From Incurvaria masculella (Eukaryota; Arthropoda; Insecta; Lepidoptera; Incurvariidae), in assembly GCA_946894095.1 (NCBI GenBank), contig OX335647.2, forward strand, positions 24,012,001 to 24,076,000: a DNA stretch of 64,000 nt. The letters are read 5' to 3'. Positions 10,803 through 21,220 of the stretch are shown here, one piece after another. The position numbers and the translations under genes are program-made. Within the stretch, counting starts at the first letter, position 1. Each line of letters begins with the position of its first letter. The notes below the pieces were generated by a model. It ran no database searches. It saw only the letters and a program-made list of their open reading frames with translations, and was not told the origin of the DNA.

Positions 10803-11053
10803 GTAGAGCAATGTGTGTGGAACTGTCAGTGTCGCATGTTGACGTTTCTAAAGAGTAGTCTATCGTCTTCCCACCGTGTTTTTTTAGAAACCTTTGAATG
10901 TACCTTATTTGAACATTTAAGTCAACTAAGAACAATCGATTTGATTATAATTTGAGGTGAACTACAACAATTGACGTCATTTGTTCCAGGCATTGACTTA
11001 TATATTACTTCGTAAGGACCCGGTCAACGCGCACGACTAATGGCAACAGTACG

Positions 11054-11083
11054 TTGGCCCTAAAATATTCGTTTTAGGGCCAA
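11054..11083. repeat. 12-bp perfect hairpin upstream of a THAP exon
   Basis: TTGGCCCTAAAA and TTTTAGGGCCAA are perfect inverted arms around a 6-base loop. It ends about 50 bases upstream of the ATG at 11134. Its function is unknown. Confidence 0.8.
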
Positions 11084-11133
11084 TGCGACTCAGTCGTCTG
11101 CGGACCACTGCAGAGTGATGTTGAGTTGTGAAA

Positions 11134-11210
11134 ATGCCTAGTTGCGTAGTAAAAGGGTGCATAAAATGCGATCCGAAAGTTCCAAATACACATGGAATAA
11201 CGTATCATCG
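11134..11210 (+). pseudogene. THAP-domain first exon, isolated
   Basis: The frame MPSCVVKGCIKC, followed by GITYH and a split codon CG, matches the start of THAP zinc fingers (MPxCxVxxC...I(S/T)(F/Y)H(R)(F)P), with C4 and C9 as the first two zinc ligands. Insect THAP genes often break after this H-R, and here the expected splice donor reads ATAAGT instead of GTAAGT. The donor is therefore probably lost. No following THAP exon (FP...W...C..HF) was found nearby. It could be a gene relic or a P-element-like transposon relic. Confidence 0.5.
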
Positions 11211-11439
11211 ATAAGTAAACTCAGATAATATTTTTTCCTGTTTAAAAATTGAATAATTGCATTTTCAATCGATAATTTAATTAACTACCAAAGTTCATAA
11301 GCGGGCAAGTGACGCCATGCCGCGCGTCGCACGTGTAGGTGAACTAACCTTGTACGAGCGTCCTTTTTATTTCTGTTTCATTTTGGAGTGGATTCGAGTA
11401 TGAGTGGGTAATCAAAGATTTTTTTTAATGTGATCTATC

Positions 11440-11895
11440 ATGCGACCACTCGAAGTAAACTTCCCGACCTGATCTACCTGCCTGTCATGTCAAAAATTGT
11501 TTTCGTTATATCTTGGGAAACACTGGTCGTAGACCCATCATACGACCACTCAAAGTAAACGCCCCGACCTGATCTACCTGCTTGTCATGTCAAAATGTGT
11601 GTTTGTCATATCTTGGGAAACACTGGTCGTAGACCCATCATGCGACCACTTAAAGTAAACGCCCCGACCTGATCTATCTGGAATGTCAAAATTGGTTTTC
11701 GTTTTATCTTTGGAGTGGTCGCATGATGTGTCTACGACCAGTGTTTCCCAAGATATAACGAAAACAAATTTTGACATGACAGGCAGGTAGACCAGGTCGG
11801 GACCTATACTTCGAGTGGTCGCATGATAGGTCTACGACCAGGGTTTCCCAAGATATAACGAAAACAAATGTTGACATGACAGGCAGGTAGATCAC
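11440..11895. repeat. 100-bp tandem repeat that inverts to form a foldback
   Basis: A unit containing GCGACCACT...CCCGACCTGATCTACCTG and ATCTTGGGAAACACTGGTCG repeats about 2.6 times with a 100-bp period up to about 11705. It is then followed by about two copies in reverse orientation (ACGACCAGTGTTTCCCAAGA). No coding is seen. Confidence 0.8.
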
Positions 11896-11899
11896 AGAC

Positions 11900-12626
11900 C
11901 ACCTGCTTGGTGAGTCAATTGGAGAGAAAATTCAAATTATTTTTAACTTGAATACCTTGAAATTACAAAAAAAATATTATTCATAATTAATTTTTTGTTA
12001 GTAGTTTTTTTTGACTCTACTAAATGAACTTAAAAGTTTAAACTAAAAAGAAAACATTTAAGTACGCAGATACAAGGTTACATCGTTAGACCTAATGCAA
12101 CATGGCGGCGAGTTGTCAACACGGCGCTCACGTAGTTCTTCCGAGTTTGGATAGATGGCGCTACTTTTTGCTTGTATGGAAAAGATTTGTTTCAATTCTA
12201 TATAAGGGCGTATCCTTACCTTTGAAATCATTGGTTCCAGGGTTATTGTTTTGTTTCCGTGAGCGCGTACACAAACGGTCCGAATCGTTTATAATGCTTA
12301 CTGTTTTGAGCGTGCAATCTGATTCGGGAAGCTTGTAAACGCTTTTAGCAGTGTAATCGATTACAGTTCAAATCGGAACCAGCAGCTAGATGGCGACCGG
12401 TTAGTTCCGATTTTCGCCACGCGCAAAAATAGCTATGTGGCACTATACATCAATTTTGGTTTGCCTAAAGTCAAACTAAAAAAATCCATGGAAACTGTAA
12501 TTTCTTACCCTCTATGATAAAACCATGGTAGTTTGATAATGGTACACTAACATTAGTATTGATTTCCTCGTCCATATAAACTTTGCTAACTCTAAGGAAT
12601 GTTACATGTATGCATTTATTTATATA
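11900..12626. other. AT-rich stretch without recognised features
   Basis: It has low complexity at 11940-12060. At 12100-12420 there is sequence with ATGGCGGCGAGTTG and AGATGGCGCTACT motifs. The open frame here has no family resemblance and I treat it as non-coding. Confidence 0.4.
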
Positions 12627-13829
12627 CTAGCTGTGTCTATTTGTGTCGGCTAAATTGGTAGTCCATATGTCCATCGCCAATATCTGCATCGCCAATATCT
12701 CCATCGCCGGCGACGCATCTGCGGTCCGGCCGCAGATCCGCTGCTAACGACCGGAGACGCATATGCGTCGCCAAAAACTGGAGACGCAGATGCGTCGCCA
12801 AAGTGGGTATGGTGATATGCAAATTAGTTTATGTTATTTAGGTTGGGTTGGGTTAGGTTATGTTTGGTTTGGTTAGGTTATGTTTGGTTTGGTTAGGTTA
12901 GGTGAGGTTAGGTTAACTAAAGAACCTAAATAACATAACCTAACCTTACTTAACCCAACCTAATTTACACATCACCATACTCACTTTGGCGACGCATCTG
13001 CGCCTCCAGTTTTTGGCGACGCATATGCGTCTCCGGTCATTGGCGGCCGGACCGCAGTTGCGTCGCCGGCGATGAAGATATTGGCGATGAAGCTTGGCGA
13101 CGGAGATATTGGCGATGTAGATGCAGGGCACCCTTCGTTGATATTTGGTGGCTATTTAAAAAGAGAGCATTTGCCGCCAGAACCTTTCTGCACTTGCACT
13201 GCTACATAGCTTACCTAGTAAGTAACGTGTAACGTAGGTTACTTTTGCGTGGACTCCAACCCACAGCCAGCCTCAACATCGAAAACGGTAACCCATCCGG
13301 AACGTTGATAAAATACGTATATAATGAAGCGTTATATTATGTAGCCTATAAGTTTTGAGTAGAATCGGGCTAGACGTAGGTACAATCCGCATCTAAATCG
13401 AGTAATTGGGTCTCACGTAATAAGTATGTTATTCCATTGGTCGCACTTCTGGCGATTTAGTGTGATGCCAAGTAGTCCTAAAGTTGCGGGAAACACCAAG
13501 CTGTACTTAGTAAAAGTAAGCGCCTCTGCCCCCCCCCCCCCCCCCTCCAACCGCCGCCCTTCCGCCGAGCCGTGCAGAGCATTGCAGTTTGTAAGACAGC
13601 CACATCTTAGCGTAAGCGGAACTGAATTATATTTAGCCTATCCTGATTTCAGGGTAGTTAAATGTACGTGTACTAAGTTTCATCTAATTCGGATAATACA
13701 TACAGAACTGATTTAAAAAAATCATCAATCTAGTTTTAGTATCATACATAAAGTCTACAAACGAAATATCTTAGAAAACAAAGCAACTTACTCCATGAAC
13801 ACACCTTACAGATTTATTATTAGTATAGA
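12627..13829 (-). mobile_element. Helitron-like element carrying a large palindrome
   Basis: On the minus strand it begins TCTATACTAATAATAAATCTG (13829 downward) and ends CTAG (12630-12627) next to a host T. The body from 13140 to 13700 is the reverse complement of sequence shared with the plus-strand Helitrons at 49231-50458 and 51083-51996. The 3' terminal hairpin is degraded and an inverted repeat (12665-13131) sits near this end. Confidence 0.65.
12665..13131. repeat. Palindrome with telomere-like GGTTAGGTT loop
   Basis: Arms of about 180-210 bases (12665-12830 against 12925-13131) contain repeated GCGACGCATATGCGTC-type palindromes and CATCGCCAATATC units. The loop (12836-12920) is built of GGTTAGGTTATGTTTGG-like repeats related to the TTAGG telomere motif. 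Confidence 0.75.
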
Positions 13830-14261
13830 CATTATGGTATACTGTGAAGCAAGGACACATTAATTAAAGAAATATCCCTGTAAAAGTAGTTCTTTTCTAG
13901 CGTCTGATACCAAATACGATTTTGGGGACGACGGCAATATGTTTGAATGTTCAATCTTTGCAGTCAAGGTGCCAGTGTCACACAAATTTGTAAAGAGTAT
14001 CTAATTTCTTTTGGCATGATCCACACATTAATCAGTAATTTCTTTCATGAAGTTTAAAGCAATCATAATAAAAAGGTAGGCATTATTTGTCTCCAAATGG
14101 ACGAAAATCTAGCCCTGAACTCCGCGCAGAACTTGCCATAAAGTATTTAATTATTTTATTTTAGACAGGCAGCCTAGGCTGATGTGTCTAAATCATGTTC
14201 AAGTATGGTCATCACTTTTCATGTTTATAAGTTTTTTTGTCCTAATGGTAGTTCACTTATG
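13830..14261. other. AT-rich spacer without recognised features
   Basis: No conserved coding, tRNA-like or terminal-repeat signal was seen. The stretch lies between the Helitron and a small MITE. Confidence 0.35.
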
Positions 14262-14385
14262 CCCGGTTCCACCACCTCTAGCTACAAAAATCCCAAAGTT
14301 ATCTTTAGGTTACACCATATAAATATACAATGTAACCGAAAGTTAACTATCGGATTTCAGGTAGCTGGAGGTGGTAAAAACTGGG
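14262..14385. mobile_element. Small TIR MITE (about 124 bp)
   Basis: The left end CCGGTTCCACCACCTCTAGC and right end GCTGGAGGTGGTAAAAACTG are imperfect inverted repeats of about 24 bases around a short AT-rich centre. No coding. Confidence 0.65.
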
Positions 14386-14936
14386 GTTATTCAATTCCTT
14401 GTAATCTATGAATGTCAGTTTTGGTTATTTACACGGTCTTTCCGTACCGGCGGCTTCAATGTTTTCCCGCCGTGCTGTATGGCGACCACACAATGCACGG
14501 CATGCTTGCCTCGAATGCGTTTGCGAGACTGGAGAGCAGTGGCAGGTGGGCGACATCCGTCATGCTCCCTTACAGAGCGGAAGTAATGGTAGCCATATTT
14601 CTGTAGATAAAGCCAAACAAGTATGCTGTAATCGAACCTAATGGAGTTCCATTAGTCTCTGCTTACCTCTCCGGCAGAGCGATGTATGTGTGCGTGAACG
14701 TAACATCCGTATCTTTGGAACAATTAAAAACGCAGTTACACAGGTGATTTCTTACAGCTTACCAACATCCACAGGATGATTTGCGATGCAATAGATGTGA
14801 GGTCCATAAAACACACGCATAAGTTATACACTGGTTTAATAATGCAATAATATAAAATATTTGTAACCATGTTACAGTACAGCATCCATCAAAACGTTAT
14901 GTACACCGAGCAAGAGTAGATAGTGGTGGTGGGGTG

Positions 14937-15012
14937 TTTGGGTGTGTGTGAGAGGGTGAGGGTGTGTGTGTGAAGGAGGCTGTGAGGGTGTGTGTGTGTG
15001 TGTGTGTATGTA
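14937..15012. repeat. GT-rich microsatellite in the bin3 3' UTR
   Basis: A run of GTGTGTGT with GAGGGTG interruptions lies immediately 3' (minus strand) of the bin3 stop codon at 15031. On the transcript it is (CA)n. Confidence 0.85.
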
Positions 15013-15030
15013 CAGGCGTGGCGAGGCGAG

Positions 15031-15567
15031 CTACTGGTCGAGCAGCGCGTACTTGTGCGGCTTGGGGGAGGGCGCGGGCGGGGGGGTGGCGGCGGAGGAG
15101 GCGTGCGAGGGGGTGTGCGCGCGCGCGCGGCCCGGCGACGGCTCGAGGAAGGGCGAGGCGGCGGCGGCGGGCTCGGCGCGCGGCGACTCCGGCGGCGGCG
15201 AGGCGGGCGCCGCGTGCGACGGCGCGTACGAGTCGAGGTGCGGCGCGGGCGAGTAGGGCGCGGCGGCGCCGCAGGAGGGCGGGCGCGGCGAGGGTGACGG
15301 CGCCGCCGCGTAGACGGTGCGGCGCGGCGGCGCGGCGTCGGGAGCGTGGTGCGAGGACGGCGGCGCATACGCATCAGACCACTGCGCCTTGCTCGGCGTA
15401 AAGTCGCCCTTGATAAAGAGCTGCACGGGGCGACGGAAGCCCTTGCTCGTGTGCTGCGGCGTGCCGAGCACAACGCAGCGGCTGAACCCCACTTCCGGCG
15501 ACAGGAGGTACTCCTTGAACTTGTGCGGGAAGAACTCGATGGAGTTGTAGTTGTTGTAAATTTGGGG
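15031..15567 (-). CDS. bin3: bin3/MEPCE coding exon 5 (C-terminus)
   Basis: The exon follows a GTGTTGCAG acceptor in phase 0 and encodes residues 569-746, ending at TAG 15033-15031. The first half ([19 protein letters not shown], then [19 protein letters not shown], then [14 protein letters not shown]) matches the conserved end of the methylphosphate capping enzyme fold: the aromatic segment after the catalytic strand and the final strands (TPHNTSKGFQRPV-type). The remaining ~115 residues are a Pro/Ala/Ser-rich tail from a very GC-rich stretch (15040-15330) that the vertebrate enzyme lacks. Two shadow open frames on the other strand come from this GC bias. Confidence 0.93.
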   Translation of the reverse strand, partial: PQIYNNYNSIEFFPHKFKEYLLSPEVGFSRCVVLGTPQHTSKGFRRPVQLFIKGDFTPSKAQWSDAYAPPSSHHAPDAAPPRRTVYAAAPSPSPRPPSCGAAAPYSPAPHLDSYAPSHAAPASPPPESPRAEPAAAASPFLEPSPGRARAHTPSHASSAATPPPAPSPKPHKYALLDQ

Positions 15568-15589
15568 CTGCAACACGACATAAATAATT

Positions 15590-16676
15590 TGAGTCAAATT
15601 ATGTTCGAGAACCACTTGGGAAGTACACACACTATTGATGAGGTGCATTTCACAGAGGCTGACGTCCTAAGTTGCCTGCAAAATCTACGCGAGGACACAG
15701 CCATGGAACCCGACGGCATACCTGCAGTGATTCTGGAAAAATGTGAGATTATGTCCAAGTCACTGTGCCAAATTATGAAGAGTTCCTTCGAAAGTACTGA
15801 ATTGCCAGACGATTGGAGAAGAGCCCTGATCACACCTATCTAAAAGAAAGGCAGCAAATTAGATCCTATTAACTATAAGCCGATCAGTCTCACTTGTATT
15901 TTCACTAAGTGTATGGACAAGATAATCAATTGCAAAATTAAAGACTTTCTGGCAAACAACCACATCATAGTTAATGAGCAACGCGGATTTATGTCAAAAC
16001 GCTCGACAACGACAAATCTGATAGAATCTTTGAATGTTTGGACCACAACGTTTGCCATTCCTAGGTTCCCCAATCGATGTCATCTACCTGGATTATGAGT
16101 AGAACTTCGATCGGGTCCCGCTTCGACGTTTGGTGGACAACCCTGATCATTTTGGCAATGCATTAGAGAAAATTTGTTAACCTAGATAGAGGCCTACTTA
16201 AACAACAGACAATTACAAGAACGAATAGGAGAGACTCTATCTGGTCCAATACCTGTCTGGAGCGGAGTTCCTCAAGATTCAGTGATAGCTGCAACCCTCT
16301 ACAACATATACATTACTGATCTGCATGCTATCATCAAATCTAACTTTAAATTCTTCGCAGACGATTCAAAGTACTTTGATAATCCAACGGCTGGTCACAG
16401 TCAAGTACAAGGTGATCTAATCAACGTCTACCTGTGGTCTTTGGATTGAATCATCAAGCTAAATGCTCAAAATGCACAGTACCCCTTGGAAAGAAGAACC
16501 CCACACTACCGTACTACCTAGACAACACGCAGTTGCAACCAGTTGCATCACAAAAGGATCTTGGGATCACAATCAACTTTGATTTGAAGTGGGAACCTCA
16601 TATCACCCAAATTGCGCAAAAGGTGTTACATATGCTGACTCCAGAAGTTATGCTCAAAATCTACAGGGTGTCCTAA
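15590..16676 (+). mobile_element. LINE reverse transcriptase, degenerate
   Basis: The translation over several frames shows [56 protein letters not shown] and EQRGFMSKRSTTTNLIES, then GVPQDSVIAATLYNIYITDL and FFADDSKYF. These are RT motifs 0-5 of a Jockey/CR1-type LINE; FADD is the catalytic motif. Stops and frameshifts abound. It begins about 25 bases from the acceptor of bin3 exon 5, so it is a sense insertion in the opposite strand of intron 4. A related fragment (HMLTPEVMLKIYK) lies on the minus strand near 31690-31740. Confidence 0.75.
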
Positions 16677-16725
16677 CGGCAAGTTAATTAAATTTGGGAA
16701 ATTATTATTGGGACTGAAACAAACA

Positions 16726-18951
16726 CTTACTGGCGGACAGTAAATCGTCGTGTATAGATGTTACTGTCCTTAACCGCTTCGATACTGGCAGCGATCACCG
16801 ACTAGTGCGTGGCACGCTGAAGCTAAACCTTAAGATGGAACGGCGCAAACTCATTCACAAACCACTGGCCAAGCTAAACATACCAGACGAGATGCTCGAA
16901 AAAATTTGAAGCCAATCTCGAGGATGCCTTTAGCTTAGCGCCGCGTGATGAGGATGCCGACATCGACAAGGCCTATACCAGCTTCGTATCCACACTAACG
17001 GACACTGCAGAAAAGCACTTCAGCAAAAGTTCACAAGTAAACCGCAGCAAGTTATCCGCAGAGACGTTGAGGCTCCTGGAAACACGACGAAATATGAAAC
17101 CGGAGACCCGGAGTAGTGTCGTTCACAGGAACCTCAACAAGACGATCAGCAAGTCCATTCGCCGTGATATCCGCCGAGAGAACATGAAGTTGGTTGAGCG
17201 CATTATAGAGGAAAATCGAGGCAGTAAAGTGTTTGCCCGTGCCTTCTCTACCGGTGCCAACCAAATTACAAAACTCGAGCGAGCGAATGGGGTTATCACT
17301 GCTAGAAAGCCGGATATACTTGAGGCGGTGGAGGAATTTTATGGCGAATTGTACTCCGCAGCAATTCCTGCCCCGAGTCCAAGCAAACCAGTCGACTCTG
17401 ATAGGCGTGCGCCGCTCACTAGACACTATACCGAGGATCTGCCGGAGATAAGTGTCTATGAGATAAAGGCTGCTTTGAAGGGACTTAAAAAACACAAGGC
17501 TCCAGGTGAGGACGGGATAACTACGGAACTGCTAAAGGCTGGCGGAATACCCATCTTGAAGGAACTGCAGGGACTGTTCAATGCAGTTCTCGAAAATGGC
17601 GTCGTACCGGCCGCATGGCGAAATAGTGTCGTTGTCCTGTTTCACAAGAAGGGGGATAGGGCGAAGTTGAAAAACTATCGACCTATCTCACTTCTAAGCC
17701 ACGTGTATAAGGTCTTTTCAAGAGTCATCACGAGTCGGCTGACACAGAGGCTGGATCAGTACCAGCCTCGTGAGCAAGCTGGGTTTAGGAAAGGATACGG
17801 CACCATGGACCACATATTTACTGTGAGACAAGTGGTGCAGAAGTGCGAGGAGTACAACAAGCCGCTCTTCCTAGCTTTCGTGGACTATGAGAAGGCGTTC
17901 GACTCAGTTGAAAAATGGGCCGTCGAAAACTCCCTAAGGTGCAGAATCGACCACCGCTACATCGAGGTACTCCGAAACCTGTATCGGTCCGCGACGATGA
18001 CTGTGAGGCTCCATGAAAATACCCAACCCATCCTCCTTGGTAAAGGCGTAAGGCAGGGGGATGTGATCTCACCCAAGCTCTTCACCAACGCATTGGAAGA
18101 TGTGTTCAAGACGCTTGAATGGGACAACATGGGTATTAACATTAATGGAGATTTTCTCAGTCATCTTCGCTTCGCCGATGACATTGTTCTTCTGTCAAAT
18201 TCCCGAGTTCAACTTCAGACCATGCTGAAAGACCTTTATGAAGCATCGGTAAAGGTAGGTCTAAAGATGAACCGGGACAAAACCAAGGTCATGGCGACCG
18301 AGGCTATGACGGGAGGACAAATCGTTATCGACGGAGAAGGGATCGAACAGGTTGAAGAGTACGTATATCTCGGCCAAATTCTGCGGCTTGGTAGACAAGG
18401 ACTGACTAAGGAGGTTGAGAGACAAATTCAACTGGGTTGGGCTGCCTTCGGAAAGCTTAAATACGCTCTGAGGTCTGACCTTCGCAAAATTTAAAGACCC
18501 GGATATATGACCAGTGCGTCCTCCCGGTTATGACGTACGGATGTGAAACGTGGACTCTGACGGTCGCCGTTGTCCAAAGGTTGAAAGTTGCCTAGCGAGC
18601 AATGGAGCGAGCCATGCTGGGAATATCGCTACGGGATATGGTGCGCAACGAGGCAATTCGCCGACGTACCAAAGTAGTCGATATTGGACACCAGGTGGCT
18701 AAGCTCAAGTGGCAGTGGGCTGGTCATGTCAGCCGAAGAGACGACGACCGTTGGAGTAACCGTGTCCTACACTGGCGGCCGTGGACAGGAAAACGGAGTG
18801 TGGGAAGACCACCCGCCAGGTGGGACGACGACATCAAGTGCGTTGGCGGAAAGCAGTGGTTCCGTACCGTTGAAGGCCGGGAGGACTGGAGGAAAATTGG
18901 AGAGGCGTATGTCCAGCAGTGGACGCAAACACGCTGACTGACTGACTGACT
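16726..18951 (+). mobile_element. RTE-clade LINE, nearly complete from endonuclease end to tail
   Basis: The element begins within the endonuclease C-terminus (VTVLNRFDTGSDHRLVRG), continues through one frameshift near 16905, the RT and the C-terminal domain, and ends in a (TGAC)n tail typical of some RTE elements. The 14-mer GACTGAAACAAACA occurs on both sides (16712-16725 and 18952-18965), a probable target-site duplication, although its first bases merge with the tail. It is 5'-truncated, as expected for target-primed reverse transcription. Relatives occur at 43701-43801 and 31480-31640. Confidence 0.85.
17067..18494 (+). CDS. RTE-type reverse transcriptase ORF (475 aa, truncated)
   Basis: This long frame encodes the reverse transcriptase of the RTE LINE, which copies its own RNA at a nicked target. 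Motifs in order: HKAPGEDGITTELLKAGG, WRNSVVVLFHKKGDR, NYRPISLLSHVYKVFSRV, EQAGFRKGYGTMDHIF, FVDYEKAFDSVE (catalytic Asp), GVRQGDVISPKLF and FADDIVLLS (catalytic FADD). A stop at 18492-18494 comes from a frameshift in DLRKI. In the next frame the C-terminal part continues as MTYGCETWTLT, then ERAMLGISLRD, QWAGHVSRR and GRPPARW up to 18935, so the ancestral protein was about 150 residues longer. The real N-terminus lies upstream of the annotated Met. Confidence 0.85.
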   Translation: MRLLETRRNMKPETRSSVVHRNLNKTISKSIRRDIRRENMKLVERIIEENRGSKVFARAFSTGANQITKLERANGVITARKPDILEAVEEFYGELYSAAIPAPSPSKPVDSDRRAPLTRHYTEDLPEISVYEIKAALKGLKKHKAPGEDGITTELLKAGGIPILKELQGLFNAVLENGVVPAAWRNSVVVLFHKKGDRAKLKNYRPISLLSHVYKVFSRVITSRLTQRLDQYQPREQAGFRKGYGTMDHIFTVRQVVQKCEEYNKPLFLAFVDYEKAFDSVEKWAVENSLRCRIDHRYIEVLRNLYRSATMTVRLHENTQPILLGKGVRQGDVISPKLFTNALEDVFKTLEWDNMGININGDFLSHLRFADDIVLLSNSRVQLQTMLKDLYEASVKVGLKMNRDKTKVMATEAMTGGQIVIDGEGIEQVEEYVYLGQILRLGRQGLTKEVERQIQLGWAAFGKLKYALRSDLRKI

Positions 18952-19037
18952 GACTGAAACAAACAAAAAAGTTTAATAATTTTTTGCTGAATATACTCTA
19001 AATAAAAAGTTAGACTTTCCATACAAAGTAATTCAAT

Positions 19038-19090
19038 AATTTAGTGTAAAAAGAATCTAATAGACCATTAGATTCTTTTTACACTAAATT
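19038..19090. repeat. Perfect 24-bp hairpin
   Basis: Arms 19038-19061 and 19067-19090 are exact reverse complements around AGACC. It lies just downstream of the RTE insertion. It may be a small foldback element; it does not resemble a known RNA. Confidence 0.85.
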
Positions 19091-19202
19091 AAAGAACGTG
19101 GGAGTGTTGTGTGTACTTGGACATGGATGGCTAATATCACACCTGCTGTCATGACATTAGCCTCATACGCCATGTGGAATCTATTTATATTTAGATATAT
19201 TT

Positions 19203-19590
19203 GAGCGGCTCATAGCCTAGTGGCGCGGGGACTGGCCTAGCGTAACAGAGGCCTGGGTTCAATAACGACATGCACCACTGTCTTTCTCTTTCCGAGTTCG
19301 ATAAGTGCATTTCGTCACGAATGCGAGCTGCTCCATGGTTCGGAATCCATGTAAAACTGTAGGTCCCCTTTCCCTACTAGGTGGTAGGGCTTAAGCCCGC
19401 CCGGGTTGGTACCATCGCATTAGATGAAAAGATGGTCGAAGCGGCAATGAAAAATTGTCCGTGTATTCCATCCAGTTCAATGTAGCCGTGCTCATAAAGG
19501 GAAGGTCCTGGCATGGCACCAAATTCCTTCGGGAATGTGGTCTATTGGGCTAATATAACGGTAGTATTGTGGTATTAATTTGAGTTTCAG
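19203..19590 (+). mobile_element. tRNA-derived SINE (family S)
   Basis: The head GGCTCATAGCCTAGTGGC and GGCCTGGGTTCAATAACG resembles the A and B boxes of an RNA polymerase III tRNA promoter. The body contains TAGGTCCCCTTTCCCTACTA, CCCGGGTTGGTACCATCGCA and a tail TGGCATGGCACCAAATTCC. Related copies: 28335-28720 (minus), 34148-34490 (plus), 62840-63220 (minus) and several remnants. Confidence 0.75.
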
Positions 19591-19899
19591 CGACATCTAC
19601 ATTTTTAAGCATCGTAATCAGATTTTGAAAATAATCTGAAAAAGTATTGGTCGTGTATTTTTTTTTAATTGAATACCTACTTTTCGTTAAATATATAGAA
19701 AATATGTAGCTATGCTTAGTTTTAGTTAAGTTTCATTTACATTGTTCTGTATTAATTAGTTATAAGTGTTGTTTTTCTTTGCTTACCCTAAGCTCTAAAA
19801 TTTCCCTATGATAGGGTTATTGTTAGAAATTGCCTTAGGCAATAAATCCGCCTTTGCTTTGTACTTTGTATGGATTGCATTAAAGAATATTATTATTAT

Positions 19900-20190
19900 T
19901 ATTATTAATTTCCCTACCACCAATCTTCAAATGGCCAGGCAGAGAGGACAGTGAAAACTGTGAAACAATAATTAAAAAAGATGTCTTCCGTACCATGGCC
20001 GGTCAGGCTACCTACAATCTTTGTCCTATTGAGAACCATCCTGAGTTCAATCACTGCACTGAGCCCAGCAGAAGTGCACAAGGACATATTGACCAATTAC
20101 GATTCTATCCTGATCTCGTGGCATCGGGTAGGGGTTTCCCATTATTTAAGGGATTTGCACACGCCTGGCTGGCCAGGCGAGCTGACGTCT
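19900..20190 (+). mobile_element. Ty3/gypsy integrase C-terminal remnant
   Basis: The frames contain pieces corresponding to an integrase end: NGQAERTVKTVKQ-like (ATGGCCAGGCAGAGAGGACA), WPVRLPTIFVLLRTILSS and ITALSPAEV. The same sequence, on the other strand, is in the longer gypsy fragment at 30137-31476. Non-functional. Confidence 0.55.
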
Positions 20191-21001
20191 GACTCCTCAA
20201 TGACGGGACTTCCGACGTCCCCTACTTTTTCTGTATGCATATATGTGTTAAACAAAAAGGAAAGGAAGGAAAAGAAAACGAAGGAAAAAAAATTAAGATT
20301 AAAATAATAAGAAAAAAAAAACCCAATAAGGGAATACTCGTTGTGCTCGTAACGTGATCGTCCATTCTGTGTTAAGTGTTGTGTTTGTAGCAACACGCTA
20401 GTAGCGAGCTGTGCATTGTGATCGGGATGCCTGGGACGACCGGAACGACGAACCACTGTTTTTGTTTGTCCATTCCCTTGGGGACAGTGAATGCGCTGGA
20501 TGGCAGAGTGGGGCATTATCCGAGACGGTGTGCTCGAAGGGAGGGGTCCTGAACGTCTTTAGGGACTCCTAGGGTGGGTTTACGACCGTCTTCTAATTGC
20601 GGCCTCACTGCGAGCTTGATTTTGGATGATGGTCTATGACGAAATCGGGTATCGGTGAGGGTGCTATAGCCGCGAGGCTTGTGCACTCGGGAGGAGGTGG
20701 GTTAATAATGACCAAATTACGAGCTAGAAATGGAAGAAGATCAGCACTCTGTGGAAGATATCGTTGTCAGAAATATCACCTGGCCCTATTATACGTACTC
20801 AAATCGTAACAGCCGAAATGGACGCAAATGCAACTGAATGTCATAAATTTTAAACTTTCAAATAAACTCTCCGTACAAACAGAGCCCATTTTTCTTAATT
20901 TTTAACAAAATAGCAGTCAATTCACATGAGGACATTAATTTTGCCCCATCTATTATTAACGTGTATGCGAGGTAGCAAATGGCAGCGCAGCAGACACTTA
21001 C

Positions 21002-21220
21002 TGTGAGGCGCTTTTTCTTCTTGTAGCTGGCCCAGTTCTGTGCCTCAAGCACAAGCTTGCCACCGGGCCGCAGCTCAGCAAACATGCGCCGGAACGCGAG
21101 CTTGATGCCTGCGTCGCCCCAGTTGAGGTGCAGCCACTTGCTGGTTGAGAGGCAGAGCACCAGGTCGTACTGTGAGCTCTCCGCGCCCAGCAGCGCCTCC
21201 TCCTTCAGCACGTAGTTACC
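21002..21220 (-). CDS. bin3: bin3/MEPCE coding exon 4 (methyltransferase core)
   Basis: It is bounded by an ACATTGCAG acceptor and a perfect GTAAGT donor, phase 0 on both sides, 73 codons (residues 496-568). It encodes [19 protein letters not shown], then [17 protein letters not shown], then [19 protein letters not shown] and [11 protein letters not shown]. These are the core motifs of the Bin3-type SAM-dependent methyltransferase: the substrate-binding LCLS.TKW.HLNWGD segment and the LRPGG.L.LE strand. Immediately upstream (higher coordinates) lie 17 further copies of its acceptor and first 87 bases. Confidence 0.95.

Noticed and set aside
12102..12338. 78-aa frame starting ATGGCGGCGAGTTGTC
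   Set aside because: It looks like an attractive start, but there is no family resemblance and no splice donor with continuation; ATGGCGGC-type text is common in insect non-coding DNA.
12637..13131. Two Arg/Cys-rich minus-strand frames
   Set aside because: Both lie in the arms of the palindrome at 12665-13131 and reflect its GCGACGCAT repeats.
14964..15401. Several long plus-strand open frames (up to 145 aa, Arg/Ala-rich)
   Set aside because: They are antisense shadows of the GC-rich bin3 exon 5; composition, not conservation, keeps them open.
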